Positions 11,001-28,178 of a stretch of 64,000 nt of DNA are shown piece after piece. Source of the DNA: Patiria miniata. Its lineage: Eukaryota; Echinodermata; Asteroidea; Valvatida; Asterinidae. The DNA lies in NCBI RefSeq assembly GCF_015706575.1, contig NW_024037074.1, positions 3,782,001-3,846,000 on the forward strand, written 5' to 3'. A program made the position numbers and the translations under genes. The notes under the pieces are model-generated. The model was not told the DNA's origin, made no database searches, and saw only the letters and a program-made list of their open reading frames with translations. Positions within the stretch are counted from its first letter, which is position 1; every line of letters begins with the position of its first letter.

Positions 11001-14000
11001 GCTTTAAACAGCGATGACTTGTCAACGGAATGTCTGATTGAAGTGCAACAAACAGTATTGTAAGGAGAACTTTACTCTCTTTACTAATACCAACAAACCC
11101 TCATTTTGACCTCTGTCCAGTTCTGTCTGATTTTGCCAGAACGCCTCACATTTGTAAATAAATGCGAAATACCACTGTAACAGTGTTTCCTTACGATGTA
11201 ATTATTTCCATACAAGTTGAAAAGAAATATTACGTTGTTACAAGCATGTTTCCCTTTCAATTTATCTTTTAACTCTTTCAGTTCCCGCGAAATTTGAAAA
11301 GTTTAACCCTAAAGTGCCCAACTTTGAGCGTTTTTTGTAATTGTTCAAAATTCTGTAAAAAAAAAAGTAAATAAGTTTTACTCACTAAATTTGTTGTTGT
11401 TGCTCTCTGGTATATCCTTGGTACATTGGAAAGTCAATAGTAGTCATGTACATAGTGCTACACCCTGAAACACTGTCCTGCACACAGGGGAATTCGGCAC
11501 TTTTTGCAGAAAATACGAGTGTCAGTGCTGCGCCCTTTCGCAAGAACTCGAATGAAACAAATAAATACAGGTCTTACCTGAATGAAAATGATATTAAAAA
11601 GAGCGAGAGCGCCCCCCTTGTGATAACATGCTTACTCTACCTCGTACATGTACGAGGTTTGGCGATTTTAAGTACGAACATTACCTCGTACATGTACGAG
11701 GTTGGCAATTTCGGACTAACAAATATACCTCATACATACTGAAAGAGTTAATTAACCATGACGAAGATAAGATGGGAAATTATTATAATTTTTTATTTCA
11801 CCCACATGAAAAGAAGTATATCACGCACATTTAATTTCTCGCCAGTTTGGTTAAAAGATAAACAACAGGTCCTCTTGATTTCACATTTTGCTTTGTTTAT
11901 TTTTTGCAGATGACATTTGCACGCTTTTACTTCACCAAAACGTTTCCGGCTTTGACAGGCCGCGTGATCTTCATTGACAGTGATACAATTGTACAGGGCG
12001 ACATTGCCGAGTTGAACAACACGAAGATGGAGCCGGGGGTGGCCCTAGCCCTATCTGATGACTGTAGCTCCTCCTCCAGCAGGGCAAGCCTTCGTCAGGT
12101 GGGTGGAGTCTCTCATCAGCTATTGTAATTATTATTCGTTGCCCTGATCAATCATGACTGTAGCTCCTCCTCCAGCAGAGCAGGCATTCATGACGTGGAA
12201 GGGCTCAAGTATGTATGGTCTTGTCTGATGACTATAGCTCCTCCTCCGGTAGGGCAAGCCTTGTCAGGTGGGTGGAGCTTCACTTCATTTAGTGTATGTA
12301 TTATTATTGGCCTATTTGGTTACTGTAGCTCCTCCTCCAGCAAGGCAAGTCTGTGTCAGGTGGGTGGAGCTTCTCTTAGATTACCTTGATTACTCTTAGC
12401 TCATTTGTGTGCTGTAACTCCTCCTCCAGTAGGGCACGTCTTCGTCAGGTGGGTGGAGCTTCTCATAGATTTCTGTGATTAACACTCTTAACCAATCTGA
12501 TGACTGAAGCTCCTCCTCCAGCAGAGCAAGTGGGTGGAGTTTCTTAGAAAACCCTGTTACTATTTGTGACCCCGTCTGATGACTGTACATGTAGCTCCTC
12601 TGGTAAGCAAGCAAATCCTCATTGGTGGGGCTTTACATCAATGTCCTTAATTATTCATGGCCTTCTCTGATGGCTAGGTTGGGCTACTAGTCTGATAACT
12701 GTAGCTGCTTCAGCAGGGCAAGCCTTCATCAGACTGTGGAGCTTCTCTTAGATTTCTGTAATTATTACTTTTGGCCCACCTGATGACTAAACTCCTTCTC
12801 CAGCAGGGCAAGTAGACTGAGCTTCTTATAAATCCCCATAATTATTTCTGACCCTCCTTGCTGACCCTGTAGCTCCTCTCGAAAGTAGGCAAGCCATCGT
12901 CGATTTGGGTTGAGCTTCAGTAATTATTTTCATAGAATTATGACAATCATAGAAACCATTGATAAAATAAATAGTACAGAAACATTGATATCATATTGTT
13001 GTTGTTTTGTTGGCAGAACGTATACTCCAACTACCTGAATTTCCTAAACGAGAACATCAAGAAGCTAGGCCTGAACCCCATGGCCTGCTCCTTCAATGCT
13101 GGGGTCTTTGTAGCCAACGTCACCTTGTGGAAGGAGCAGAAGATTACCGAGAGGCTGGACTACTGGCTCAGCATCAATGCAAAGTGAGTACGGGAGAGGG
13201 TCATTCACTTTACCTGTCTTGCCATTCGCTGGTAGTTTTTTAAATCCCGGTTGTCTCTTGTGCTTTGGCTCATCTCTGGCTTCAGAATAATTCAGAAGCC
13301 TTTGATAAAGTTCCAAACAAACGGTTTCGGACGCTACAGTGACTAAAGGGTTGATCTCAAGATTGGTTCTCAAATCCCGTTTCTTTTCACTCTAAAGCTA
13401 TTTCTTTCCATGATGCCAGTGCAAACCTTCCGAACTCTGGAGTTGGAAGTCATCGAAACTTCGACTGTTTCATGAGGTGATCATTTCCCTGGCATTCAAC
13501 TGTTACTAGTTTGCCTAGTTTCAAATCCACTGGAAGCCAGAGCAATGTGCCAGTGAACTCTCTAGTGGTTGAACATGATGGGATAAACATCAAGCCGACA
13601 ACTTCCAATCGAACCCCGTCCTTGTGTTCTTGAGCAAGACGCTTTACTCCAATCCCTCCTCTCGACCCACCTGACTGCGGTGGTGCCCAGGATAGTTCTA
13701 AGAATGATAATTGGCTTGTATCTTTTCTGTTTCTCTCAGGGAGGATATCTGGAGTACTCAGAGGGGCGGAGGGAACGCTGCCCCGCCCATGATGATAGTT
13801 CTTTACAAACAGCACACAGACATCCCTCCAGAGTGGCACGTCAGACATCTTGGTGGGTAGAAGAAACCAAACAGGTTGTGGTTAGGAATAATTCAAGATG
13901 ATTGGAGTTGTAGTTGTTGAGTATAAAGATTTTCGGGAGCTTTGGGGAGCTATAATGTAACAAAGTTGGACCAGGGCCATGCGACTGCTTAATTTAGTGG

Positions 14001-16082
14001 AAAAGTTGTACTAACTGTAGCAGAAAACTGTGAAACCTTAAAAGGTCCATGAAATGAATTTTTCTCAGGAACATATTTTGTGCAACTTTCTACTCCTTCT
14101 GGCATCCATTTTCAGTTCATTTTATTGAAAAGAGCGATTCTTTTAACATGTTTAATTTTCCATGCTTTTCCGGACAACTGAGGGCACTGTTGTTGTGATG
14201 TCATTTCAGGAAGACACTGTTCAGATAAAGGGTTTTCCATTCAAATTGTGAACCCGAAAATTTGCTCATTGACAACATTTGTAAGATGGAATTTTGCGTC
14301 GGGGTGATGTAAATCAAATTAAGTTTTGCCCTTCACCGACGTATAAACACTGTATACTCAGTGTGTTACCTCCCGAGTGAAAGTTGGAAAAAATCACTTG
14401 GGTGGGACTCGAACCCACGACCTCCTGCTTTCTAGTGCAGATGTCTTACCACTTGACCACCGAGCTAACGGGACCGGTTGGCTGGTTCGAGTCTGATGTA
14501 CATAGCAGTGGGTACTGCATTAACTATTCGTAAGATGGAATTTTGCGTTGGGGTGATGTAAATCAAATTAGGTTTTGCCCTTCACCGATGTATAAACACT
14601 TTATTCTCAGTGTGTTACCTCCCGAGTGAAAGTTGGAAAAAAAATCACTCGGGTGGGACTCGAACCCACGACCTCTTGCTTTCTAGTGCAGATGTCTTAC
14701 CACTCGACCACCGAGCTAACGGGATCGGTTGGCTGGTTCGAATCTGATGTACATAGCAGCGGGTACCGCATTAACTATTCGTAAGATGGAATTTTTTTTG
14801 AGTGATTTTTCCCAACTTTCACTCGGGAGGTAACACACTGAGTATACGTCGGTGACGGGCAAAACCTAATTTGATTGACAACATTTGTGAGAAATGTTTG
14901 CTCACTGGCTTAATGCCATGTACGGACACAACAACGAATCACCAAAGAAAAGAAAATTCATGACAGCAAATTATCCAAAATTCTGGCAACTTTTTGTGCT
15001 GATATAGCTGTAACATTGAGGTTTCTGCCTGAAATGACATCACACTTTTGCTCATGAATATGGAAATTTGCATTAGCATAAAAACAAAAACGGCACCAAA
15101 ACACCCTTGAAAATGGCAAAACGAAAATTGAAAATCAGGTGAAAAGGGGACACAGAGGTGCATTTTCAAGGATTGCATTAAAACAATTACATTGCATGGC
15201 TCTTTAAGCACTTTTTCACAGCATTGGTGTGCTAAAAGTGTACATTGGGGTTTCTATACTTATGTTACTAATTTAAGCAAATTCTTCTGCTTGAGGTGAG
15301 CGTGCCTTTTGCTGTGCTTACTGCTTAACTTCTTCGTGAAATGAACAGAGGCTGTGTCAGCAGAAATTTGTGTGCTTAGCAGTGCAGTGAAATTAGGTCC
15401 TGATCATTTTGTGAGGATTTGATTTCTTGTAAAACTCGAAAACTATTCCGGATTTTTTTCAGCTGAAATTAAGCTAATACAGCAAAATGCTGTTATAAAT
15501 AACACTCCAAAGAACAATGAGAACATTCTACATTGTCAAATTAGGTTTTGCCCTTCACGGACGTTTTAAACACTGTATACTCAGTGTGTTAATTGAGTAT
15601 ACAGTGTTTAAACGTTGGTGAAGGGCAAAACCTAATTTGATTTATATCACCCCGACGTAAAAATTCCATCTTATAATATTCTACATTGTACCGTGCAGTC
15701 ATGACCAAAATCACTATAACAAATGACCACTATATCCACCAATCTTATGTGGACCAAATTGCCTTGGTTCTAGCGATTTTACAACTGTATATCGGCTGTC
15801 AATTTCGGGAGGTCTCTGTCCAAGCCAAAATAATATCACACTGTTAGCTATCAGGATAAAGTAACAATCCTTTATTTCATTGCCAAATCACCCTTTTCCA
15901 CAGGTGTGACCTCCGGAACGCGGTACTCGGAAAACTTTGTGAAATCGGCCAAGCTCCTGCACTGGAACGGCCACTTCAAGCCGTGGGGCCGGACTTCCCA
16001 GCACACCCTGGTCTGGGAGAAGTACTTCCTACCTGACCCCATGGGCAAGTTCAGATTGGTCCGAAAGTACAAGGTGGATTAA
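7993..16082 (+). CDS. GLT8D1: Glycosyltransferase 8 domain-containing protein 1 (GLT8D1-like), seven coding exons
   Basis: Coding exons: 7993-8074, 9920-10181, 10567-10684, 11910-12098, 13017-13183, 13740-13852, 15904-16082. All introns are GT..AG and phases agree, giving 369 aa; human GLT8D1 is 371 aa. A type II signal anchor (MIIAVVVYMLVFYLP) is at the N-terminus, as expected for a Golgi glycosyltransferase. The GT8 fold follows: the nucleotide-sugar strand NVVVCSDEKTLGG near residue 50, the DxD metal site as DSD at 177-179 inside VIFIDSDTIVQGD, CSFNAGVFVANVTLW in exon 5, and the second metal-binding motif HWNGHFKPWG at about 330-339. The protein should be a retaining sugar transferase; the acceptor is unknown for this family. 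The start is uncertain: 7993 is the first ATG after an in-frame stop at 7897, but a possible acceptor at 7980-7981 could join an upstream exon and add cytoplasmic residues. Introns are rich in mobile elements. Confidence 0.93.
8146..8470. repeat. Dispersed repeat containing CACAAGTACCCCCTCAACGG
   Basis: The segment around 8385-8440 recurs with changes on the minus strand at 49690-49780, and a related core (CACAAGTACCCCCTCACCGG) is in the repeats at 25605 and 37175. It follows GLT8D1 exon 1 and has an open frame that matches no protein I know. Confidence 0.5.
8747..9397. mobile_element. mariner-like MITE with TA target duplication, GLT8D1 intron 1
   Basis: Ends are CAGGGTGTTTCAATAAAAAG and the complement with one change; TA flanks both (8745-8746, 9398-9399). 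Arms of about 230 bp are inverted copies, including a block with GATGCTCAGTGATGCATGA. No transposase frame remains. Confidence 0.85.
9920..10181 (+). CDS. GLT8D1: GLT8D1-like exon 2 (stem and start of GT8 domain)
   Basis: A basic stem rich in Lys, Pro and Ser leads into NVVVCSDEKTLGGLIATVNS, the first strand and helix of the GT8 fold. The acceptor is a NAGNAG (tag/cag). Starting at 9920 or 9923 keeps the frame and changes only one Ala. The exon ends in phase 2 at CTCAG/GTAACC. Confidence 0.88.
10290..10400 (+). mobile_element. tRNA-derived SINE head
   Basis: GTTAGTTGGTAGAGCACTGG resembles an A box and GGTTCAAACCCC a B box, about 40 bases apart. The intervening sequence does not fold into a sound tRNA as far as I can judge, so I call it a SINE in GLT8D1 intron 2. 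Confidence 0.5.
10567..10684 (+). CDS. GLT8D1: GLT8D1-like exon 3
   Basis: It encodes SWLAIPALRDIDYTMVAFNE and ends at CCG/GTGAGT, phase 0. It matches the SWL...I.Y.IVNF segment of vertebrate GLT8D1. Confidence 0.88.
11273..11747. mobile_element. TTAA-flanked (piggyBac-like) MITE, GLT8D1 intron 3
   Basis: CTCTTTCAGT and ACTGAAAGAG form the ends; TTAA lies outside both (11269-11272, 11748-11751). Two perfect palindromes CCTCGTACATGTACGAGG sit near its right end (11640 and 11684). A lone end of similar type (CGAAAGAGTTAA) is at about 35568. Confidence 0.75.
11910..12098 (+). CDS. GLT8D1: GLT8D1-like exon 4 (DxD catalytic exon)
   Basis: It encodes MTFARFYFTKTFP, then the DSD metal site, and ends with a Ser-rich tail DDCSSSSSRASLRQ at CGTCAG/GTGGGT. 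Vertebrates have EDCDSASTKVVIRGAGNQ here, so this tail has diverged. The last ~50 bases of the exon and its donor are the first unit of the tandem array that fills the next intron. Confidence 0.9.
12045..12920 (+). repeat. Minisatellite derived from the end of GLT8D1 exon 4 and its donor
   Basis: About ten degenerate units of roughly 75-100 bp share CTGATGACTGTAGCTCCTCC, TCCAGCAGGGCAAGCCTTCG and CAGGTGGGTGGAGCTTCTC. The first unit overlaps the last ~50 coding bases of exon 4 and its donor; the rest fill intron 4. Several units retain CAGGTGGGTGG intact (about 12265, 12357, 12446). Confidence 0.85.
13017..13183 (+). CDS. GLT8D1: GLT8D1-like exon 5
   Basis: It encodes NVYSNYLNFLNENIKKLGLN and CSFNAGVFVANVTLWKEQ, the conserved core that binds the acceptor side in GT8 enzymes. 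It ends in phase 2 at AAA/GTGAGT. Confidence 0.92.
13540..13660. mobile_element. SINE remnant in GLT8D1 intron 5
   Basis: CTTGAGCAAGACGCTTTACTCC preceded by TCGAACCCCGTCC resembles the core shared with the SINEs at 24780-25073. Only a fragment is present. Confidence 0.4.
13740..13852 (+). CDS. GLT8D1: GLT8D1-like exon 6
   Basis: It encodes EDIWSTQRGGGNAAPPMMIV and LYKQHTDIPPEWHVRHL, matching the PPLLIVFYQQH...WNVRHLG segment of human GLT8D1. It ends in phase 1. Confidence 0.92.
14042..15203. mobile_element. TTAA-flanked MITE carrying a SINE insertion, GLT8D1 intron 6
   Basis: The outer element is flanked by TTAA (14038-14041, 15204-15207) with ends AAGGTCCATG and CATGGCTCT. A second, inverted copy without the insert is at 46896-47413, and a third is at 53370-53494 and onward. 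The SINE block at 14283-14874 interrupts it. Confidence 0.75.
14283..14874 (-). mobile_element. tRNA-derived SINE, tandem dimer plus inverted piece, 15-bp target duplication
   Basis: Two units of about 247 bp stand head to tail; each has, on the minus strand, an A box in TAGCTCGGTGGTCAAGTGGT and a B box GGTTCGAGTCC. A partial unit in the opposite sense follows. ATTGACAACATTTGT flanks the whole (14268-14282, 14875-14889). It cannot be excluded that the tRNA part is a tRNA pseudogene. Confidence 0.85.
15540..15672. mobile_element. Second, small inverted copy of the same SINE tail
   Basis: AAATTAGGTTTTGCCCTTCA and its complement face each other around AGTATACAGTGTTTAAA. It shares AAGATGGAATTTT and GGGGTGAT with the SINE at 14283-14874. 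ATTCTACATTGT flanks both sides, a 12-bp target duplication. Confidence 0.75.
15904..16082 (+). CDS. GLT8D1: GLT8D1-like exon 7 (terminal)
   Basis: It encodes TSGTRYSENFVKSAKLLHWN followed by GHFKPWGRTSQHT and WEKYFLPDPMGKF, then stops with TAA at 16080-16082. It holds the second metal-binding motif of the GT8 family. Confidence 0.93.
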
Positions 16083-16906
16083 AATCTATAAAACAAAGAA
16101 AAAAAAGAAAACAGACACAGGGTACAAGTCATTCCTCATGCAAATATGATTTAAAGGTCGAGTACATCATTTGTCATTCGTGCATTTTTTTCGTTTGAAG
16201 CAACAAAAGTGCTCAAATCTAAAGAAGGGTGTTTAACAACTAACCTGATGAAGTTTCAGCTCAGTGAATACTGTACATTCCGAGAAACCAATATTCTAGG
16301 ATCTCAATTTCAATTCAAAAGTTGCCGAGCCATGTTTTGATTTGCGCCCGAAATCAGCGTCCGTGACATGTTCTCATTCAGGCGATTGCATCTACGCGAT
16401 GTCACGCACTGAATTGACGTAAAAGGGCAACCGCGCACGTGTGTGTGTTTTGTCAACGCCTGCGTGCAGTCATTCACAGCTTCGCCGAATTAAAACAAAC
16501 TACTGATAGAAATTTCCAAAAATGCATCTTAAGACACATCGTTGGAAAAGGCCTTCTGTTATTGTTTTCTTCAACATGAGAGCATGGCAGAAAGAATAGC
16601 TTCACAGGGAGTATAGTACCATTACTACCTTTAAACCTAGTATGCTTTTCAACATTATCTTTGTGGTCACTTTTTGGATAGCTGCAAATGATGTACTCTA
16701 CCTGTAATTAACATATGGGACGCAAGGGGGTTATCACTCCCCCCCCCTCCCCCTGTTTGTTTAGAAAAATTTAGAAATCCTCACCCACATCACTTCTGGG
16801 GATAATATGACTAAACTCAGCTTAAGAAAGTGTTGGACACCTACATGTACATACATGTTTGCACTTGTATATTTGTACCTACAGAGTTTGTAAACTACAT
16901 AACGCC

Positions 16907-17320
16907 TAGCCTTTAGTCAAGTCCCACGCGCCTATACCCGGACCATCCGGACACGTAACACAACCCGGATGCTGGCACGTAAAAAGACTAGCACAGACGG
17001 TGAAGCCCCGAGGGCCTTTACTATCTCGTGGAACTAATCACTTATTCATTTATTCACGTAATATAAATCAAGCAATATAAACCAATCATCTAACAGTGGT
17101 TTGACGTTAGTAATTCTACATTTTCATTGGTCAGTTCACAACGGGTAATGCATTACGCATGTCTACCAAATCGGTAGACAAATGTAAAGAAAAACATAAG
17201 CGTTCTCCACGAGATGGTAAAGGCCCTCGCGGCTTCGCCACTCGTGCTAGTCTTTTTACGAGTCAGTATCTGGGGTGCGTCACGTGTCCGGGTAAGCACG
17301 TGGGACTTGACTAAAGGCTA
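16907..17320. mobile_element. Palindromic MITE with 9-bp target duplication
   Basis: Ends are TAGCCTTTAGTCAAGTCCCA and its complement. CATAACGCC flanks both sides (16898-16906, 17321-17329). Inner arms match around AAAGGCCCTCG and AAAAAGACTAGCAC. Both this and the 940-bp element begin TAGC and have 9-bp target duplications. Confidence 0.85.
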
Positions 17321-17464
17321 CATAACGCCAGGCTCTCAAGTATTCCTACTTTTCTACTTTTTCCTATTTTTTTTTTTTACTTTGCTCCTGCTTTTCCTGC
17401 TTTTTCTTGAAATTCCTATTTTTCACTACTTTTTTGTCCCACAACTCTGAAAAATGAAAGTGAA

Positions 17465-18440
17465 TTTCTCGCTTCAAGAAATGTTTACCAAAATATTGAA
17501 ACAATTTTCAAAGGAAAATTGTAATAAACTAATAATAATTTTGCTAAGGGATTTTTTCTGTGTGAAAGAATTGTGCTAGTCCTTCAACAGTTCAACAGTT
17601 CCATCCAATTTGCCAAATAATTTTCTTCAGTGTCAGAGTATGCCAATTATAACTTGTGATTTCCCTTTTTTAGTACAACATTTCTCTTTTCTCTAAATTT
17701 GGATTAAATGTTGTTGCAAACTATTAAATGTATTGTTGAATCGTGCAGGATGTGTGCTACCAATTCTACTTCGTAAGATTGAAATTACAAAGTTAATATT
17801 TGTTTTATTTGTAAAAAAAATACTTACTTTTTTATCTGAATGCACTCGAAAAATTGTGAAGTTTCAGTGCCAATTTTAAAACTTGAACTTTGTATTTTCT
17901 GTGATAGATATTGAGTGCAGCCTGCGTATCAATTTTTTTTTTTTTAAAGGAAATTTAGTTTTTGAAGAAATGAACTACAGAACAATCGTGGAAAATACAA
18001 GGGAAAACTTGTAATTGATGAATAATGTTTTATTTTGGTTCAGGGTTTTTCTGTGTGAAATAATTGTGCTAGTCCTCAGCAATTTTTTTTTTTAAAGAAA
18101 TGAACAAAACAACAATTGTTGAAAAAATCCAAGGAGAAATTGTAATTGACAAATACTGTCTTGTTAATTAATTAAGGGGTGTTTTCTGTGTGGAAGCATT
18201 GTGCTATTCCTTAACAGTATTGTATGTTTCATCCAATTTGCCAAACATTTTTCTTCAGTGTCAAAACATGTCACTATAATAACTTATGACTTCCTTTTGT
18301 ATAGCACCTCATTCCGTAATATTTAAGTGTATGCATCAATGTTGCTCGAAACAATTAAATGTATTGTTTAAACATTCACGATGTGTGCAACCAAACGTAC
18401 TTTGTAATACTGAAATTACAAAAGTGTGAATTGGTTTTTT
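17465..18440. repeat. Degenerate tandem duplication downstream of GLT8D1
   Basis: 17541-17800 matches 18175-18440 in order (TTTTCTGTGTG, CATCCAATTTGCCAAA, TTTTCTTCAGTGTCA, ATTAAATGTATTGTT), offset about 636 bp. A third partial copy lies around 17960-18085. The region is AT-rich and may be part of a long GLT8D1 3' UTR; the first AATAAA of note is near 18649. Confidence 0.6.
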
Positions 18441-18806
18441 GTTCGCAGAAATCGTAGAAATATTATTACTGAATGTGCTAGCATTTCAGTGCCAGTTGTA
18501 CGATTTACAGTGTGCTAAATTGCCATACTTGTTGTGTTAGGTTTGTTAATGTATACTTTTGTGTTTTCACGGTGCCTACTTTTTGTTGAATACTAACACA
18601 TTGCCAAATGCAATTCTTGCCATAATGCAGAAATATTGTTGACTCTGTAAATAAACAGGTAGTTGAGGTTAATATTTAAAACATTTTCATTTATTGTGTA
18701 CTTTTTCTATCTGTTATTATAAGTATTATCAGGTGCGTATGACCATTACTAATTGATTATGATCAGTTTGCATTTGTTTTGTCCAAGTAATCAGGTAAAA
18801 AGAAAA

Positions 18807-19292
18807 CCTAGGGTGGTGCTAAAAGAAGGAAACCTACTTTTGACAGCAATTTTCACCTACTTGTTGAGCATATTTCACAAAATCAATTTAATGGTATTAA
18901 AAACATTGATCTTCAAACAGAAGTGACGAAAAAATGATTGCAAATGCATATGTTGTCTCTTGAGATATAGTAGTTTAGAAATTTCATGTGCCAAACGTGT
19001 TTACCCACGGACGGCGTTATTCCACCCGCTTGACTAAGCCCCGGAGCTTGATTTGAAGACTAAAAACACTACAAGTAGACTTTCAATTGGACAACAGTGA
19101 TTTTGGTGACTTGCATTCAAATAAGCACAATAACACTATTCTTGCGTTCTTTTAAAAGATGTTTTTTTCACCACGTATGGTTGAAGAGCTATACTTCACT
19201 ACATTGTAACAAAACAACCCAGCTCACATAGGTTAAGTAGGTAGATTAAAATTCCTGTCGGAAGTGGGTTTCCATCTTTTTGCACCGCCCTG
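18807..19292. mobile_element. mariner-like MITE, degraded
   Basis: GGGTGGTGCTAAAAGAAGGA at the left faces TCCATCTTTTTGCACCGCCC at the right. TA follows the right end. The CAGGG-type end resembles the element at 8747-9397. Confidence 0.6.
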
Positions 19293-19299
19293 TATACAT

Positions 19300-26003
<6,704 letters not shown>

Positions 26004-26086
26004 GTAAATCTCCGGAGTATACATGTACAAACCAACACTACAGCAAAACAAAACTGGCATAAGCAAAAAAAAAAAATTAAGTAATG

Positions 26087-26092
26087 AATAAA
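26087..26092 (+). terminator. Candidate poly(A) signal of GABARAP
   Basis: AATAAA lies 84 bases after the GABARAP stop codon and is the first such hexamer downstream. A longer 3' UTR using later copies is possible. Confidence 0.45.
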
Positions 26093-26099
26093 ACGAAAT

Positions 26100-27945
26100 A
26101 CATACAGAACTAAACCCTACATGTAACTCCTGAGCTAATTTTTCTAAAACAGTCCCAAATTTGCCAAAAGCTAACACTGTGCAGTTACCGAACGGTACTT
26201 CATTGACACTTGATAGAGGTAAATGCGTCAGGGTTGCATAAAGTTCACCAAAATTAGGGTTGGCAGATTTGGGGTAGTTTGGTGAGAAGAACACGTGAAA
26301 TTGTCCTTGGACTTGAAGAAGTCAAAAGCTCATTTTGGAAATAGCAGGTGCACATACATGGATGCGACAATACGGCATGCTTGTCAAATGTTTTCAATAA
26401 TACGCATAGTTTTAAAAGCCACACAGGTAGATGCAGATCAGATCTACATGTACTTTGAAAGGTTTGAAAGTACCACAGTAGCCATAAGGAACATAAACAC
26501 AAAATTTTAAAGCTAACGGCAATCTCTCTCCAAAGCATTATCAACTACATTTACATCATTGAACCCTGCACTGACAACCTGTGGATCCAGATTTTCGTTT
26601 ATAGTGTCAATGATATGTATTAAATTAAAGTTGGATAGGTTTGTGCGTGGGCTTGAAATTTGTTTTGTTCTATTTAAGGCATTACTTTTATTTCAGATTA
26701 GAGGTATTCTTACATAATCAACTTAATTGAAAAGCTGAGATACAAAAGTACGAGAAAACTGACAGCAAATTCCACATTTGCATTTAGTCACAATCCTTAT
26801 GAATAAATTACTATATTTGGAATAATTTTACATGAAACAAATCCTGAAATTATATCAAGGCAAAAACCTTGTCAGAATACAATACTCAAAATTTAACTGA
26901 AGAAATCAACACTTGACCAAAAACAAGGAAAACAAACAAATTAGTTTGAATCACACCAACATGTTTAAGATATTGCCCTGTAAAACACTCGATATTACAT
27001 GTAGTTAAAATACTATGAAAGTAATCAAAAATGTGTATTTACACGTTTACCATTCTGTAATCCGTAATATTAAGGAAAAGTAAAAAAAAAAAGTAATTAT
27101 TCGCTTTGTAAATATTAACTAATGGTAGTAGAATAGATTTTATTTGTTGATAAATGTTATTTATGTGAATGTTCTCTTTCTTTGGCCTAAAAACATTTTA
27201 ATTTACTTCAACAATTATATCAGATTGAAATTTATAGCCATACATTTTCAGATTGTGCGATTCAAAAGGCATTTGAAAATTTTATCCGCAAAAAGACAAT
27301 ATTTTGAATTGCTTTTATCATTCTCAAGTCAAAATAAGGTTTACCCACGTTTTGCTAAAATTATCACAGAAACTGATTACTTACTGAAAAAAACCCAAGT
27401 CAATGATAACATTTCTGATCACTTATTAACTGAGTCCTAAGCTAACTCAAAATTGTTTCTCACGCAATGTAAACTGAAGTCCATTGGAAAAAGTGTTTAT
27501 ATTGATTGCAGTTTGCTGACAGTGATAACTCCCTTTACCTTAAAAGCAAGGAAAGCATATTGTTGTAAAGCATAATTTCCTTTTTTTTGTCTATTAAAAA
27601 TATATATCCAGGGTTAACCGTTGTTGTTTTGGTTTATTTCAAGTTGATTTTATTTGTGTGTATCATATTCAGAATTGCACAGTAAATATATTTTGGTGGT
27701 GTGAAATGTTACCTTCTGATTTTAAAATTTTGAAGTTTTTCGACGAATTCAATTAATGCCGTACAAGTCATAGGCCTATGTAAAGTAGTAATAAATATTT
27801 CGCATGAGTAACAATAATACTTGCAATGTCTTGTCCTGTAATTGACTGAACGTGGGGTTTGAATTCACGAACGGTCATTTGATCAAGCTATACGTAGAAC
27901 AGAATATCACATATGAACGGGTCCTTCAATAGCCCCTAACGCATA
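26100..27945. other. Intergenic, AT-rich, no gene seen
   Basis: An open frame at 27144-27440 is AT-rich and matches nothing I can name. The rest shows no repeat structure I could detect. Confidence 0.4.
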
Positions 27946-27954
27946 TTCCGATGT

Positions 27955-28075
27955 CACTCTGTGCTTGCATGACGTGTGTGCTTTCCTATGGGAGCCAGAT
28001 GGGGACGAGAGCCACCAAGCTCCCATAAGAAAGCAAAGTAAACAAAACCTGACGTCATTATGTCACGGCCTATTC
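27955..28075. mobile_element. Small palindromic MITE
   Basis: TGTGCTTTCCTATGGGAGC faces GCTCCCATAAGAAAGCAAA. A relative with the same CTATGGGAG/AAAGCGCA pattern is in the intron of GPCR copy 3 (45252-45392). Confidence 0.55.
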
Positions 28076-28178
28076 CACTCCCTTGTTCTGAGAAAATTTG
28101 ATCAACCCATTTTCATGGACGAGCGCCAATAGGCATTGTTGGGATAGAAAGAAAAGAGGTCGATCACACTAGTACTAC

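Noticed and set aside
14395-14475. tRNA-like sequence with A and B boxes (also at 14640-14725 and 10315-10385)
   Set aside because: They lie within repeated units with SINE bodies and target duplications, so I list them as SINEs, not as tRNA genes.
27144-27440. 98-codon open frame downstream of GABARAP
   Set aside because: It is AT-rich, has no recognised motif and no splice or promoter context; chance is the simpler reading.
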